Shown here: piece after piece, positions 45,401 to 52,980 of the stretch
Layout of the letters: the number at the start of each line of letters is the position of its first letter
How positions within the stretch are numbered: the stretch's first letter is position 1
Assembly (NCBI GenBank): GCA_003194445.1
Contig: PQXF01000020.1
Location: 1-52,980 of the forward strand
Length of the DNA stretch: 52,980 nt
Direction of reading: 5' to 3'
Source: Candidatus Methanogaster sp.
Lineage (GTDB): Archaea; Halobacteriota; Methanosarcinia; Methanosarcinales; Methanogasteraceae
Notes under the pieces: model-generated
Database searches by the model: none
What the model was told of the DNA's origin: nothing
The model's input: the letters and a program-made list of their open reading frames with translations, nothing else
Translations under genes and position numbers: made by a program

Positions 45401-47312
45401 GGAAGAGGGATATGGGTTTAAGAAGATACTGGAACTCTCTCTTGGTGACAGACTCCTTCTGCCGAAGAGGATCGATGTCGCAGAACACGACTCCGAAGAG
45501 ATAGACCTGCTCATGGAATTTTTGAGGATCGGCGGATTATCGGGAGAGATCATGGTCAGGGAAGTCAGACAATGTACTGAAAAGTGTATATGCGATCTTG
45601 GAGGGTTGAAATCCGCCGCCCAGAAGATGGGTATGGGCAAAAAGATACTCTCCAACTATCTCTACCGGGATAGCATTCCACTGCGCACTCTGAAATCGCT
45701 GCTCGATTCATCGGGGAACAGCTGGGATCTGATACCGATGGGATGCAAACTCGGTGTCAAGCGGGATCACACGACAGTTCCAAGAATAATAAAAATAGAC
45801 GATAGTTTTATGCGATTGCTCGGATATTATCTTGCAGAAGGGTATGCGAGATCTATAGAGGGGAGTTTCCACCAGATCAGCCTTTCATCGATGGAAGACG
45901 ATATCTTAAAGGAGATGGGGCAGTGCATCACAGATGTCTTCGGAATCGTCCCCGGACGATCAGACCATGTTCTGACCATATCCGGCAGGCTGGTACATCG
46001 CCTGTTCACTGAGATTCTTGGAACCGGAAAGGGTGCAAGGGATAAACGGATCCCATCCGGATTTGCCAGTTTGCCTCTAAATAAGATCAAGCACCTGCTG
46101 AGTGCGTATTTCGCTGGAGACGGCTCTGTCGAGAAAGATCGGCTCCATGTCACCTGTTCCTCGGTCAGTAGAAGGCTTCTGCAGGATATCGGATTGCAAC
46201 TGCTCAGATTCGGCATCTTCTACCGGATGAAACACGAAAGAAGACCAGTTAGCGGGGCTGCGAAGGAATTTTACGATAAGGTAGGAGAGTCCCATGTTTT
46301 TGATCTGCATTACATCTCGATACGGTCATCTTATGCACGGATATTTGCTGAAGATATCGGGTTTGCATCGGTACGGAAAGAGGCAGCCTTAAACTCGGTT
46401 CTCTCGAAGGAAGGAACGCCGCGGTCTGTCATATCCGGTGATGCGATCCTCGATGAGATAAAGACGGTAGAACCCGACCGAGCGGAGGCGGATTACCTGT
46501 ACGACATAGATGTTGAGGATCATCACAACTTCCTGATCAACGATTTCATGGTATCTGCGAACTGCGACGGCGACGAAGACTGCGTCATGCTGCTTATGGA
46601 CGGTTTACTCAATTTCTCACGATCGTATCTGCCTGCAAGGCGTGGCGGCTGGATGGATGCTCCGCTTGTGCTCACAACGCGGATCGATCCGAAGGAGATC
46701 GACAAGGAGGCGCACAACATCGATATTATGGAACAGTACCCACTCGAGTTCTATGAATCGGCAAACGATTTCGCAAACCCGAAGGATGTCGAAGATCTGA
46801 TGGACACGGTGTCGAAGCATCTCGGGACTGAGGCGCAGTATAAGAGTGGGTTCACGCACCCGACATCGAATATCGCAGCGGGACCTCTGAACAGCGCATA
46901 CAAGACGCTCGGATCAATGGTCGAGAAGATGGATGCACAATTGGCGCTTGCCCGAAAGACGAGAGCGGTCGATGCCGATGATGTTGCCGAGCGGGTGATC
47001 AACTCGCATTTCCTGCCTGATATGATCGGAAACCTCCGCGCATTCTCCCGGCAGAAGGTCAGGTGCGTGAAGTGCGGAGCGAAGTTTCGGAGACCTCTCC
47101 TGAGCGATACCTGCCCGAGATGCCACGGCAGGGTCATACTGACGGTCACTGAGGGTTCTGTCAAGAAGTATCTCGACACATCCACGCGTGTGGCAGCGGA
47201 ATATGAGGTGTCCGAGTATACGCGGCAGCGGATCGAGCTGATCGGTCTTGAGATCAAGTCGCTTTTTGAGAGTGACAAGTCGAAACAGATGGGATTATTT
47301 GATTTTATGTGA
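42414..47312 (+). CDS. polC: DNA polymerase II (PolD) large subunit DP2, with intein
   Basis: DP2 is the catalytic subunit of the archaeal replicative polymerase PolD; it works with DP1 (not in this window). The GTG at 42414 ([19 protein letters not shown]) is the likely start, and a TTG lies 63 bases upstream in frame. The N-terminal domain has [24 protein letters not shown]; the central part PFSxP-like loops and [22 protein letters not shown]; zinc motifs CPSCG, CGCG, CPRC and CPKCG lie at about 645-700. The catalytic NCDGDED site is at 896 and following, interrupted by a 487-residue intein, and a second zinc finger (CVKCG, CPRCHG) and the PCNA-binding QMGLFDF end close the protein. Without the intein DP2 has about 1145 residues, which is normal. 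No RBS is visible before the GTG. Confidence 0.95.
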   Translation: MTPDSTRLYFDALESDLERAVEIASEARLRGMDPETYPEIPMAKDLADRVENLIGVPVADRIRELAYDLKLSREESALQLGADLAGMRIHAFESRDDAVEMAIRAAVALLTEGVVAAPIEGIAKITIEKNDDGTEFIRIFYAGPIRSAGGTAQALSVLVADYVRRELGINRYMPRTEEIERCVEEITKYRTVANLQYTPSDEEVRLITTNCPICIDGEPTEEEEVEGYRNLARIETNRVRGGMALVIAEGMALKAPKILKHVAKLHLDGWDFLNRLVTKGTSDDSGITVIEPKSKYLNDLIAGRPVFSHPSRPGGFRLRYGRARNTGFAAAGISPATMIITDSFLATGTQTRVERPGKAAGISPVTGIEGPTVRLFSGEVVRIDDEKEAVLLHDRVEEILDVGEILINYGDFLENNHPLMPPSYSFEWWISELKELAGTDTVSEMSDADLKDPDQEFALELCDRYGVPLHPKFTYLWHDISIGDFRTLSEHISLHGRVDDRVLLIPYDSGVKRILETILLPHRVVDGGITPVKNSPSRASTPEELAIPDPLPLMRCVGTGTMGDGGQDSEEQNVLDAIFKISGIRVRPRAPTRIGARMGRPEKSDKREMKPAPHVLFPVGTTGGKSRLLAKASNYTQSMNAGIGVIPVEIGMRRCPSCGNETYEYSCGCGMRTEPVFFCPRCNIHVESRTCPKCGLETTSARKIDLDLKTRYASAFANLEERDNLPNFKGVQGMISKDKSPESLEKGVLRAKHGVFVFKDGTVRYDLTDLPLTHFSAEEIGVDLDTLKRIGYERDINGLPLTDKSQILDLRVQDIILSIDAGEYLLRVSRFIDDLLVKYYGGIAYYNASKRDDLIGRLVIGLAPHTSAGVLGRLIGFTRGSVGYAHPFFHAAKRRNCLSPDTDVLVLNSKKPVFTRLKDIYDSAESPEEIIDDFGTVQKSVKGVETYSMNPENGRFEVKKVKSVIKTPAPSNLVRITSKSGRVFVASPEHRMMVHSEEGYGFKKILELSLGDRLLLPKRIDVAEHDSEEIDLLMEFLRIGGLSGEIMVREVRQCTEKCICDLGGLKSAAQKMGMGKKILSNYLYRDSIPLRTLKSLLDSSGNSWDLIPMGCKLGVKRDHTTVPRIIKIDDSFMRLLGYYLAEGYARSIEGSFHQISLSSMEDDILKEMGQCITDVFGIVPGRSDHVLTISGRLVHRLFTEILGTGKGARDKRIPSGFASLPLNKIKHLLSAYFAGDGSVEKDRLHVTCSSVSRRLLQDIGLQLLRFGIFYRMKHERRPVSGAAKEFYDKVGESHVFDLHYISIRSSYARIFAEDIGFASVRKEAALNSVLSKEGTPRSVISGDAILDEIKTVEPDRAEADYLYDIDVEDHHNFLINDFMVSANCDGDEDCVMLLMDGLLNFSRSYLPARRGGWMDAPLVLTTRIDPKEIDKEAHNIDIMEQYPLEFYESANDFANPKDVEDLMDTVSKHLGTEAQYKSGFTHPTSNIAAGPLNSAYKTLGSMVEKMDAQLALARKTRAVDADDVAERVINSHFLPDMIGNLRAFSRQKVRCVKCGAKFRRPLLSDTCPRCHGRVILTVTEGSVKKYLDTSTRVAAEYEVSEYTRQRIELIGLEIKSLFESDKSKQMGLFDFM
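45102..46562 (+). other. Intein in DP2 with LAGLIDADG-type endonuclease
   Basis: The intein covers DP2 residues 897-1383 (487 residues). Block A is [12 protein letters not shown] with Cys1; block B has [10 protein letters not shown] with its His; two LAGLIDADG-type motifs are [11 protein letters not shown] and [12 protein letters not shown]; blocks F and G read [20 protein letters not shown], with the last Asn before extein Cys+1 of CDGDED. All splicing residues and both acidic endonuclease residues are in place, so splicing and homing both appear possible. The site inside the catalytic loop is a classic intein position in DP2. Deletion of exactly this segment restores the continuous conserved NCDGDED. 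Confidence 0.93.
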
Positions 47313-47754
47313 TGCAAGTGTTTCGTTGGGTGCGCACTTCCTTTCACTTGGGACTTAAAAAACCGAGGGCTCTCAATTCATCTGGGACATTGGTCATGAT
47401 TCGTGCGTTTTTTGTATCTCATCCGGGCGGATATTTATCGTCCCCAATGTCTGTGCGATCCCTGATAAATTCATGAGATGATTTTTACTCTTCTATCATA
47501 TATAATATTATATCAAATGGGGTGATATGATAATATAACTGGTATGGCGGTTCATCGCTTGTCAGATAACAATAATAATACTGTCATTGAGGACTCTGTA
47601 TATTTGTGCTTCTTCGAGTTACCCTCTGATTTGGAGGGGATGCGTTTCATACCATATCCGATAACTGCGACTCATTTTGAAGTTTAAGCAAAGTATATAT
47701 TCGATTATCCTGCAATGATATCCAATTAAAGTCCAATTTCTGAGGTGACTGACC
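47313..47754 (+). other. Gene-free stretch before the alpha-2-macroglobulin gene
   Basis: No coding sequence is visible. At 47505-47536 ATATTATATCA pairs imperfectly with TGATATGATAATAT around an AATGGGG loop. The rest is A/T-rich with short repeats. The promoter box of the next gene is at its right end. Confidence 0.5.
47692..47702 (+). promoter_or_regulatory. TATA box of the alpha-2-macroglobulin gene
   Basis: AGTATATATTC lies 53-63 bases before the ATG, preceded by the purine-rich AAGCAA as a possible BRE. The leader would contain the GAGGTGA ribosome site 7-13 bases before the start. Confidence 0.5.
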
Positions 47755-50700
47755 ATGAAACAAACCACACTCCATCACATCATTCACATCCTGCTCTTCA
47801 TCGCAGTGCTTGCCGCAGCATCCGGCTGCATCGAGACCGACCATAAGCAACCAGACTCATCCACACCAATAGAGCTTATACCATGCGGCGAAGGCGTAAC
47901 CGGTGAGGGTGCCGATTACCTGATCCTTGCGCCAAAGATGCTCTTTGTCGGGAGCGAGAGTTCGATCAGCATGTCTGCGTTTGGGGACGCGCATGAGCCA
48001 GTAGAGCGGTGCGTTAGGTACACGCTTTCAGACCGCGACAACAACAGTATTCCTCTCGTCCGTGCATCGACAGGCAAGTCCGGGCACTCGGTCGCACGAT
48101 TCGAGACCCCAGAGGTCGAGGAGGGCACTTACTCCTTAATTGCAGAGCCGGTCGGGACTGGAGAGGAATACACTGCAACGGTACGCATCTCAAAGAGCAA
48201 TCCGATATTTATCGAGACTGATAAGCCGATCTACAAGCCGGGACAGACGGTACACGGAAGAATCCTCCTATTAAACAACAATCTAAAGCCGGTCGAAGAT
48301 TCTGTCAAACTGGAGATCGCGGATGCTAGTGGGATCAAGGTCTTTCGGGAGACGCTTGAGACGAACGGTTTTGGCGTAGCCGCGTTCGATCTGCCGCTAT
48401 CTGCCGAGCCGAATCTCGGTACATGGAAGATCAAGGCAGAGGCAGGCGAATCGAAGTCTGTGGTGGACATCGAGGTCGAGCGCTACGTACTCCCGAAGTT
48501 TGAGGTCGAGACTGCGACCCGAGAGGACTGGTTCCTTGTCTCTGACCGAATCACAGGCACAGTTTCTGCAAATTATTTCTTTGGAAAGCCGGTCGATGGT
48601 TCTGTCGAGATCGAGGCGGTCAGGTACACCGGAACGTGGGAGACTTATGCCACGTACAGCGCAATTCTCGAGAGCGGCTCTGCCGAGTTCGAACTGCCAG
48701 CAGTTGGGTGGATCGCAGGGACTTATGGTGCAGGCGGGCAGGGGAGTCTCATGTTAAACATCTCGGTTATGGATACCGGAAACCACACCGAGACCACGAC
48801 AGAACTCTTAAAGATCGTGGAATCGGATACGATTCTCCAATTGATCCCTGAATCGAGTACCGTAAAGCCGGGGCTTTCGTTTGAGGTGCTGATCGTGACA
48901 GAAGATCCCGACGGAAACGCGATCGAGACGGATGTTTCCGTGAGCGCCACATTCCATCAAGATCAGGGGGGCTACACCGAAACCATGAGAGATGATACCG
49001 TCTCGACCAAAAACGGGATCGCAATCCTGTCTTACACGACCCCTAACAATTGCACAGGCGCTTACATCGAGGCGACGTGCCGCGACACGAGCGGCGCTGG
49101 TGATGTCGTGCGCCAGAGCGTGAATCTTGATGCGGCATACTCGCCGGGCGCAAACTTCATCCACATCGCGCAGACGAGCGATGGCGTGCCCAATCTCGGA
49201 GATACGATGACCTTTGCCGTGCACTCGACCAATCCGGGCACGGTATTCTATGATATATTCGCAAACGGCAGAACCGTGTACTCGGGCACGAGCGAGAGAT
49301 CCGAGATTGCGGTTGGGGTCACACCGCAGATGAGTCCGTCCGCAAAGATCGTGGCATACATGATCAATCCGGATAGCGAGGTCTCTGCCGATGTTCTGCC
49401 TTTCGAGGTCCGTTTCGAGACGAGCGTCGATCTAACGAGCGAATTTGGCAGCGATACAATAGCTCCGGGGGATGATGTGCGCGTGAACTTTGACGCGAGG
49501 GCGCGATCGATGATCGGCGTTGCGATCGTTGACGAATCGGTATATGCTCTGAGTGCCGGCAGGCTCAATCTCAAACAGGTCTTTGATGAACTGGAGAAGC
49601 GGTTTATGGAGCCGCAGATCGAGATCCATCCGGAGTACGGGGGCTATTATGAACGCAGATTGGTAGGAACGTACGATATTCTGGACGATGCCGGAATGCA
49701 GGTGCTTGCATCACCATCCTTCGAGATTCCGAAGACGCCGGTTCCGGAGGTGCTGGGTATGTTGAAAGGTGTCGGAGGCAGGAATATGGCTGCGATGGAT
49801 ATGGCGGTCGTGGAAGTAGCGGAAGAAGAAGTGATGCATGCGCCATCAGCCATAGCGACTCCAGCACCAACATCGGAAGCAGACGGTGAACTCGCAACGG
49901 TCGAGCGTGTGCGCCAGTTCTTCCCTGAGACATGGCTCTGGATGCCAAACCTCCTGACAGACGCCGATGGCCGCGCACAGATCGATCTCACCGCGCCTGA
50001 CAGCATCACGACATGGCAGCTCCATGCGGTCTCGTCATCAGGGGAGGGTATCGGGATATCAGAGGACAGCCTCACCGTATTTCAGGACTTTTTCCTCGAT
50101 CCTGACCTGCCGTACGCTGTGACCCGCGGAGAGGTCTTCCCGGTTCGGGTACAGGTCTATAACTATCTCGATACGCAGCAGGATGTCAAACTAACGCTCT
50201 CAACAGGTGACTGGTTCGAGACCATTGGCAACGAGGTGGTAACCGTGCCGGTCGGCGCAAACAGCGTCAGAGACATAAGTTTCACGATCACGCCGACCAA
50301 GATCGGCGCCCACACGATCGAGATTGCAGCACAGACGAAAGCAACGGCTGATGCCGTGAGAAAAGAGATCATTGTTGAAGCAGAGGGTACAAAACAGGAG
50401 ATCGTTGAGAACGGAAACCTGGGTGCAGGTACAGGCAGCATCACGCTCGATGCCACGCTTCCTCCAGGAATTGTTGACGATTCTGGGGTTGTTATGGTTA
50501 GTTTCACGCCAAGCATAGTTGCACAGACGATAAACGGTTTGGATAGCCTCATTAACATGCCGTTTGGCTGCGGCGAGCAGAACATGATCATGTTTGCGCC
50601 AGACGTCGAGGTTCTGCGCTATCTCAAGGCGACCGACCAGACCAACCCCGAAGTCCGGGCAAAGGCAGAACTCTTCATCATAACAGGCTACCAACGCCAG

Positions 50701-52026
50701 CTCACATTCAGACACAACGACGGCTCGTTCTCAGCATTCGGCGAGGGTGGACGCGAGGGCGGCAGTCTCTGGCTCACTGCATTTGTCCTCGACTCGTTTG
50801 CAGGCGCACGGAACGTGACATCGATCGACGACTCGGTTCTCGCAGAGGCGTCGGACTGGATATGTGCGCACCAGAGCGATGATGGTTCATGGGACTCGGT
50901 CGGTTTCGTCTGCCATCAGGAGATGATCGGCGGAATGGAGGGGAGATATGCGCTCACTGGTTTCGTTGCGATCGCACTTGCTGATTATGGTGGAGCGGAT
51001 CCGGCAGTCCTTGAGGAAGCGCAGGCGTACCTCGAAGCGAACCTTGAGGAACAGACCGATCCATACCCGCTTGCGATCGCATCTGTCGCGCTTTTGAAAC
51101 TTGAAAGCCAGTATGCTGATACCGCTCTTGAAAAACTGATCACGCTCAAGCATGAGGATGAGAACGGCGTCTACTGGGGATCCGACACAGATGTGGTCAG
51201 GGATTCCGACAGTGGCCCCCATCCGTTCAAGTACGGTCATCCGCCTTCGAGCAGGAACGTCGAGATCACATCGTACGCTGCGCTTGCTCTGATCGATGCG
51301 AAGCATCCGCTTGCAAACGACGTTGTCAAGTGGATCTCGACGCAGAGAAACTCGCTTGGCGGCTTCTCTTCGACGCAGGACACTGTTATGGCACTTAAGG
51401 CACTGATGACCGCGGCAGCAACACAGGGTAGGGATATCGATGCCACAGTGACGATCTCAGCCGACGGAAGCACTGTCAAGGAGATCGGAATCGATGCCAC
51501 GAACTTCGATGTGCTCCAGACCGTTTTGGTACCGGAAGGGACAAGAGAAGTGGAACTTGCGCTTGCCGGAACAGGAGAAGTAGGTTATCAGTTAGTAAAG
51601 CGGTTTAACGTGATCCTTCCTGAGGTTGCTCCGGTTTCTGACCTGCAACTGAATGTCACATACAATGCTACCAACGTCGCTGTCGATGATGTGATCACCG
51701 TGCGGACGCGGGTCACGTACACCGGAGCAGCAGATGCAACCGGCATGATGATCGTGGATGTTGCAGTGCCCACAGGGTTTACGCCGGTCGTGGCGAGTCT
51801 TGATGCGCTCGTTGCTGATGGTACGATCACGCGCTACGAGATCGCGGGAAGGAAGGTTATTGTCTACGTGCTCGACCTGCCGCGAGGGGCAGAACTCTCG
51901 TTTGAGATGAAGATGCGAGCGCTCTTCCCGGTAAAGGCGATCGTGCCTGACAGCCGGGCGTACTCGTACTACGAGCCAGAGGTCTGCGCGGGCGCGAAGG
52001 GCGGGGAGCTTGTGGTCGGTGCGTAG
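47755..52026 (+). CDS. Thioester-containing alpha-2-macroglobulin family lipoprotein (1423 aa)
   Basis: A giant secreted protein related to protease-trapping alpha-2-macroglobulins and thioester proteins. The signal peptide ends in a lipobox-like AAASGC, so it is probably a lipoprotein on the outer membrane face. Macroglobulin domains run from about 30 to 600 (FIETDKPIYKPGQTVHGRIL is the standard MG2 opening). A low-complexity Met/Glu/Ala stretch at about 675-705 may be the bait region. VRQFFPETWLWMPNLLTDADG and DSITTWQLHAVS follow. The thioester motif PFGCGEQNM has Cys939 and Gln942 intact. An alpha/alpha toroid (FSAFGEGGREGGSLWLTAFVLDSF) and a C-terminal receptor-binding-type beta domain (DATGMMIVDVAVPTGF) close the chain. 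The order is that of animal-type TEP proteins, unlike the larger YfhM type. No penicillin-binding pbpC partner is adjacent. Confidence 0.93.
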   Translation: MKQTTLHHIIHILLFIAVLAAASGCIETDHKQPDSSTPIELIPCGEGVTGEGADYLILAPKMLFVGSESSISMSAFGDAHEPVERCVRYTLSDRDNNSIPLVRASTGKSGHSVARFETPEVEEGTYSLIAEPVGTGEEYTATVRISKSNPIFIETDKPIYKPGQTVHGRILLLNNNLKPVEDSVKLEIADASGIKVFRETLETNGFGVAAFDLPLSAEPNLGTWKIKAEAGESKSVVDIEVERYVLPKFEVETATREDWFLVSDRITGTVSANYFFGKPVDGSVEIEAVRYTGTWETYATYSAILESGSAEFELPAVGWIAGTYGAGGQGSLMLNISVMDTGNHTETTTELLKIVESDTILQLIPESSTVKPGLSFEVLIVTEDPDGNAIETDVSVSATFHQDQGGYTETMRDDTVSTKNGIAILSYTTPNNCTGAYIEATCRDTSGAGDVVRQSVNLDAAYSPGANFIHIAQTSDGVPNLGDTMTFAVHSTNPGTVFYDIFANGRTVYSGTSERSEIAVGVTPQMSPSAKIVAYMINPDSEVSADVLPFEVRFETSVDLTSEFGSDTIAPGDDVRVNFDARARSMIGVAIVDESVYALSAGRLNLKQVFDELEKRFMEPQIEIHPEYGGYYERRLVGTYDILDDAGMQVLASPSFEIPKTPVPEVLGMLKGVGGRNMAAMDMAVVEVAEEEVMHAPSAIATPAPTSEADGELATVERVRQFFPETWLWMPNLLTDADGRAQIDLTAPDSITTWQLHAVSSSGEGIGISEDSLTVFQDFFLDPDLPYAVTRGEVFPVRVQVYNYLDTQQDVKLTLSTGDWFETIGNEVVTVPVGANSVRDISFTITPTKIGAHTIEIAAQTKATADAVRKEIIVEAEGTKQEIVENGNLGAGTGSITLDATLPPGIVDDSGVVMVSFTPSIVAQTINGLDSLINMPFGCGEQNMIMFAPDVEVLRYLKATDQTNPEVRAKAELFIITGYQRQLTFRHNDGSFSAFGEGGREGGSLWLTAFVLDSFAGARNVTSIDDSVLAEASDWICAHQSDDGSWDSVGFVCHQEMIGGMEGRYALTGFVAIALADYGGADPAVLEEAQAYLEANLEEQTDPYPLAIASVALLKLESQYADTALEKLITLKHEDENGVYWGSDTDVVRDSDSGPHPFKYGHPPSSRNVEITSYAALALIDAKHPLANDVVKWISTQRNSLGGFSSTQDTVMALKALMTAAATQGRDIDATVTISADGSTVKEIGIDATNFDVLQTVLVPEGTREVELALAGTGEVGYQLVKRFNVILPEVAPVSDLQLNVTYNATNVAVDDVITVRTRVTYTGAADATGMMIVDVAVPTGFTPVVASLDALVADGTITRYEIAGRKVIVYVLDLPRGAELSFEMKMRALFPVKAIVPDSRAYSYYEPEVCAGAKGGELVVGA

Positions 52027-52121
52027 GCGTGGGGGGAGTGGGGTCACTTCCACCCTGCTCTTGGGGGGTTGAACATATAGGCACTGATATATTTAAGTGA
52101 GACGCGGATCAAGTGATTGAA

Positions 52122-52350
52122 ATGCCAAGAGTAAACTACAAAAATACACCATGCTGGATGGAACAGACAGAGAATTAATCCAGAAAGTAGATGATGGCTC
52201 AATCATAACCCACTTCGATAAAACGCCAGTACCAGAAGAACCCACTGATGTGGTATGCCCGCACTTTCTGGAATTGAAATGGGCAAATGGCCGTCACTAT
52301 AACCGCGCATGGTGTCATTTGCAAGAAACGTTCGGGTTTAGGCAAGCCCC
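52122..52350 (+). pseudogene. Radical-SAM (spore photoproduct lyase-like) protein, N-terminal relic
   Basis: The beginning MPRVNYKNTPC shifts frame into MLDGTDRELIQKVDDGSIITHFDKTPVPEEPTDVVCPHFLELKWANGRHYNRAWCHLQ. In relatives the end of this segment is a Cys-x-x-x-Cys-x-x-Cys cluster loop; here the first two cysteines read Arg (GRHYNRAWC), so the iron-sulfur cluster cannot form. The frame is then lost at the end of the adjacent transposon. A TATA-like box (GATATATTTAAG, 52086-52097) is still present. Confidence 0.75.
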
Positions 52351-52360
52351 AATAAATAAC

Positions 52361-52980
52361 TTACCCGAATGCAGGCTCGATGGTGACATCCCACTTTGGC
52401 AAATTTCCTGATCTTTCAATTCTCTCTTCGCAGATTTTCATTGCCTCTTTTGTCAATTTCACTCCGTTCTGGTAAACTTTATCGATGAGATGAACTGCAG
52501 GATGTACACTGTTCCACGTCATGGTTTCAGCCCATTTGATAGCTTTATTGACTGAAGACAAGAGTGTGCCGTTCCAATGCATCTCTAAAACCCCCCAACA
52601 TCGTTCAACAGGGTTGTATTTGCTGTGATAAGGAGGATAATAAGCCAGCTGGATCTTCAATCCCGTGTTATCAGCAAATTCGATCATTCTTTTGATAAAT
52701 TGTGTTCTACGGCTACTTACGTGCGGCCCATTGTCCAGATTTATGACCAACTTTCGAATATCCGCATGCCGTTCTTTATTTTCTTCCCACCACAGTTCCA
52801 GGCAATCCACAACAAAGTCGCTGGTCTCCACCGAGGTGCTGAATACGATAGATAGATGATCCGTTGTTGGTTCAAATATACCAAAAGGAACCATTTTTAT
52901 CTCAGGATTCATATCATGATCTAAAGCCTCTTCTGGTTCTCCAACTCTCGGATTTTCCATCCTCTCTGAAAACTCTCCGA
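52361..52980 (-). mobile_element. ISAzo13-like transposase, C-terminal part (runs off the window)
   Basis: The open frame of about 206 residues continues past the right edge. It matches the DDE transposases of the ISAzo13 family (Rhodopirellula-type): GIFEPTTDHLSIVFSTSVETSDFVVDCLELWW, KLVINLDNGPHVSSRRTQFIKRM with a catalytic Asp, LAYYPPYHSKYNPVERCWG with the catalytic Glu, and MTWNSVHPAVHLIDKVY. The stop lies near the end of the element, which broke the radical-SAM gene. The terminal repeats cannot be defined from one end. The part inside the window shows no frameshift. Confidence 0.85.

Overview
The window is archaeal. It encodes the large subunit of the archaea-specific D-family DNA polymerase (with an intein), an S-layer protein family of the Methanosarcina type (duplicated DUF1608-like domains), a PGF-CTERM surface protein, a DUF99 protein, an FeoB split into two genes, and TATA-box promoters with short or absent leaders. 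The most likely source is a methanogen-related lineage of the Halobacteriota (Methanosarcinia, or ANME-1/Syntropharchaeia-like). This is inferred from gene content, not from a marker phylogeny.

Layout. 0-0.55 kb: 3' end of a group II intron and a broken transposase-like remnant. 0.7-2.4 kb, minus strand: methyltransferase fragment, a small ORF, DUF99, moaC. 2.46-6.1 kb: an iron-uptake operon (feoA-feoA-feoB G domain-feoB channel-membrane protein-feoC-like) followed by a DtxR-family regulator. 6.3-7.5 kb: trpB. 7.7-22.8 kb: an array of five co-oriented secreted genes built from S-layer, half-S-layer, PKD, beta-helix, dockerin and lamin-tail modules, followed by an Agl23-type membrane protein (22.9-24.3 kb) and truA. 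25.2-28.7 kb: reverse-transcriptase wreckage, a methyltransferase, and an intact wecB between a broken epimerase and a broken DegT aminotransferase. 28.7-35.5 kb: PGF-CTERM surface protein with a small membrane partner, CPBP protease, cis-prenyl transferase, DUF1616 and a VWA protein. 35.5-38 kb, minus strand: DUF2325 protein, a triple-FeoA protein, a tiny four-cysteine protein and a membrane protein. 38.3-42.1 kb: a graveyard of frameshifted genes (hicA, hicB, a phosphoesterase, a lectin-like protein, larB) around one intact secreted protein. 42.4-47.3 kb: polymerase D large subunit. 47.8-52.0 kb: a thioester-containing alpha-2-macroglobulin lipoprotein. The right edge is a radical-SAM relic abutting an ISAzo13-type transposase.

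How it fits together. Two themes stand out. First, an iron regulon: the same TTAGG/CCTAA-type inverted-repeat element lies before the feo operon, before the triple-FeoA gene 35 kb away, and directly on the start of the DtxR-type gene, so one metal-sensing repressor probably controls all three. Second, a surface-structure locus: five paralogous secreted proteins all end in dockerin modules although no cohesin is encoded here, and Agl23, UppS, WecB and the PGF-CTERM protein could supply glycosylation and anchoring. Several paralogues show modular remodelling in progress: a beta-sandwich domain inserted between the two dockerin loops, and lamin-tail domains lost by stop codons or by deletion.
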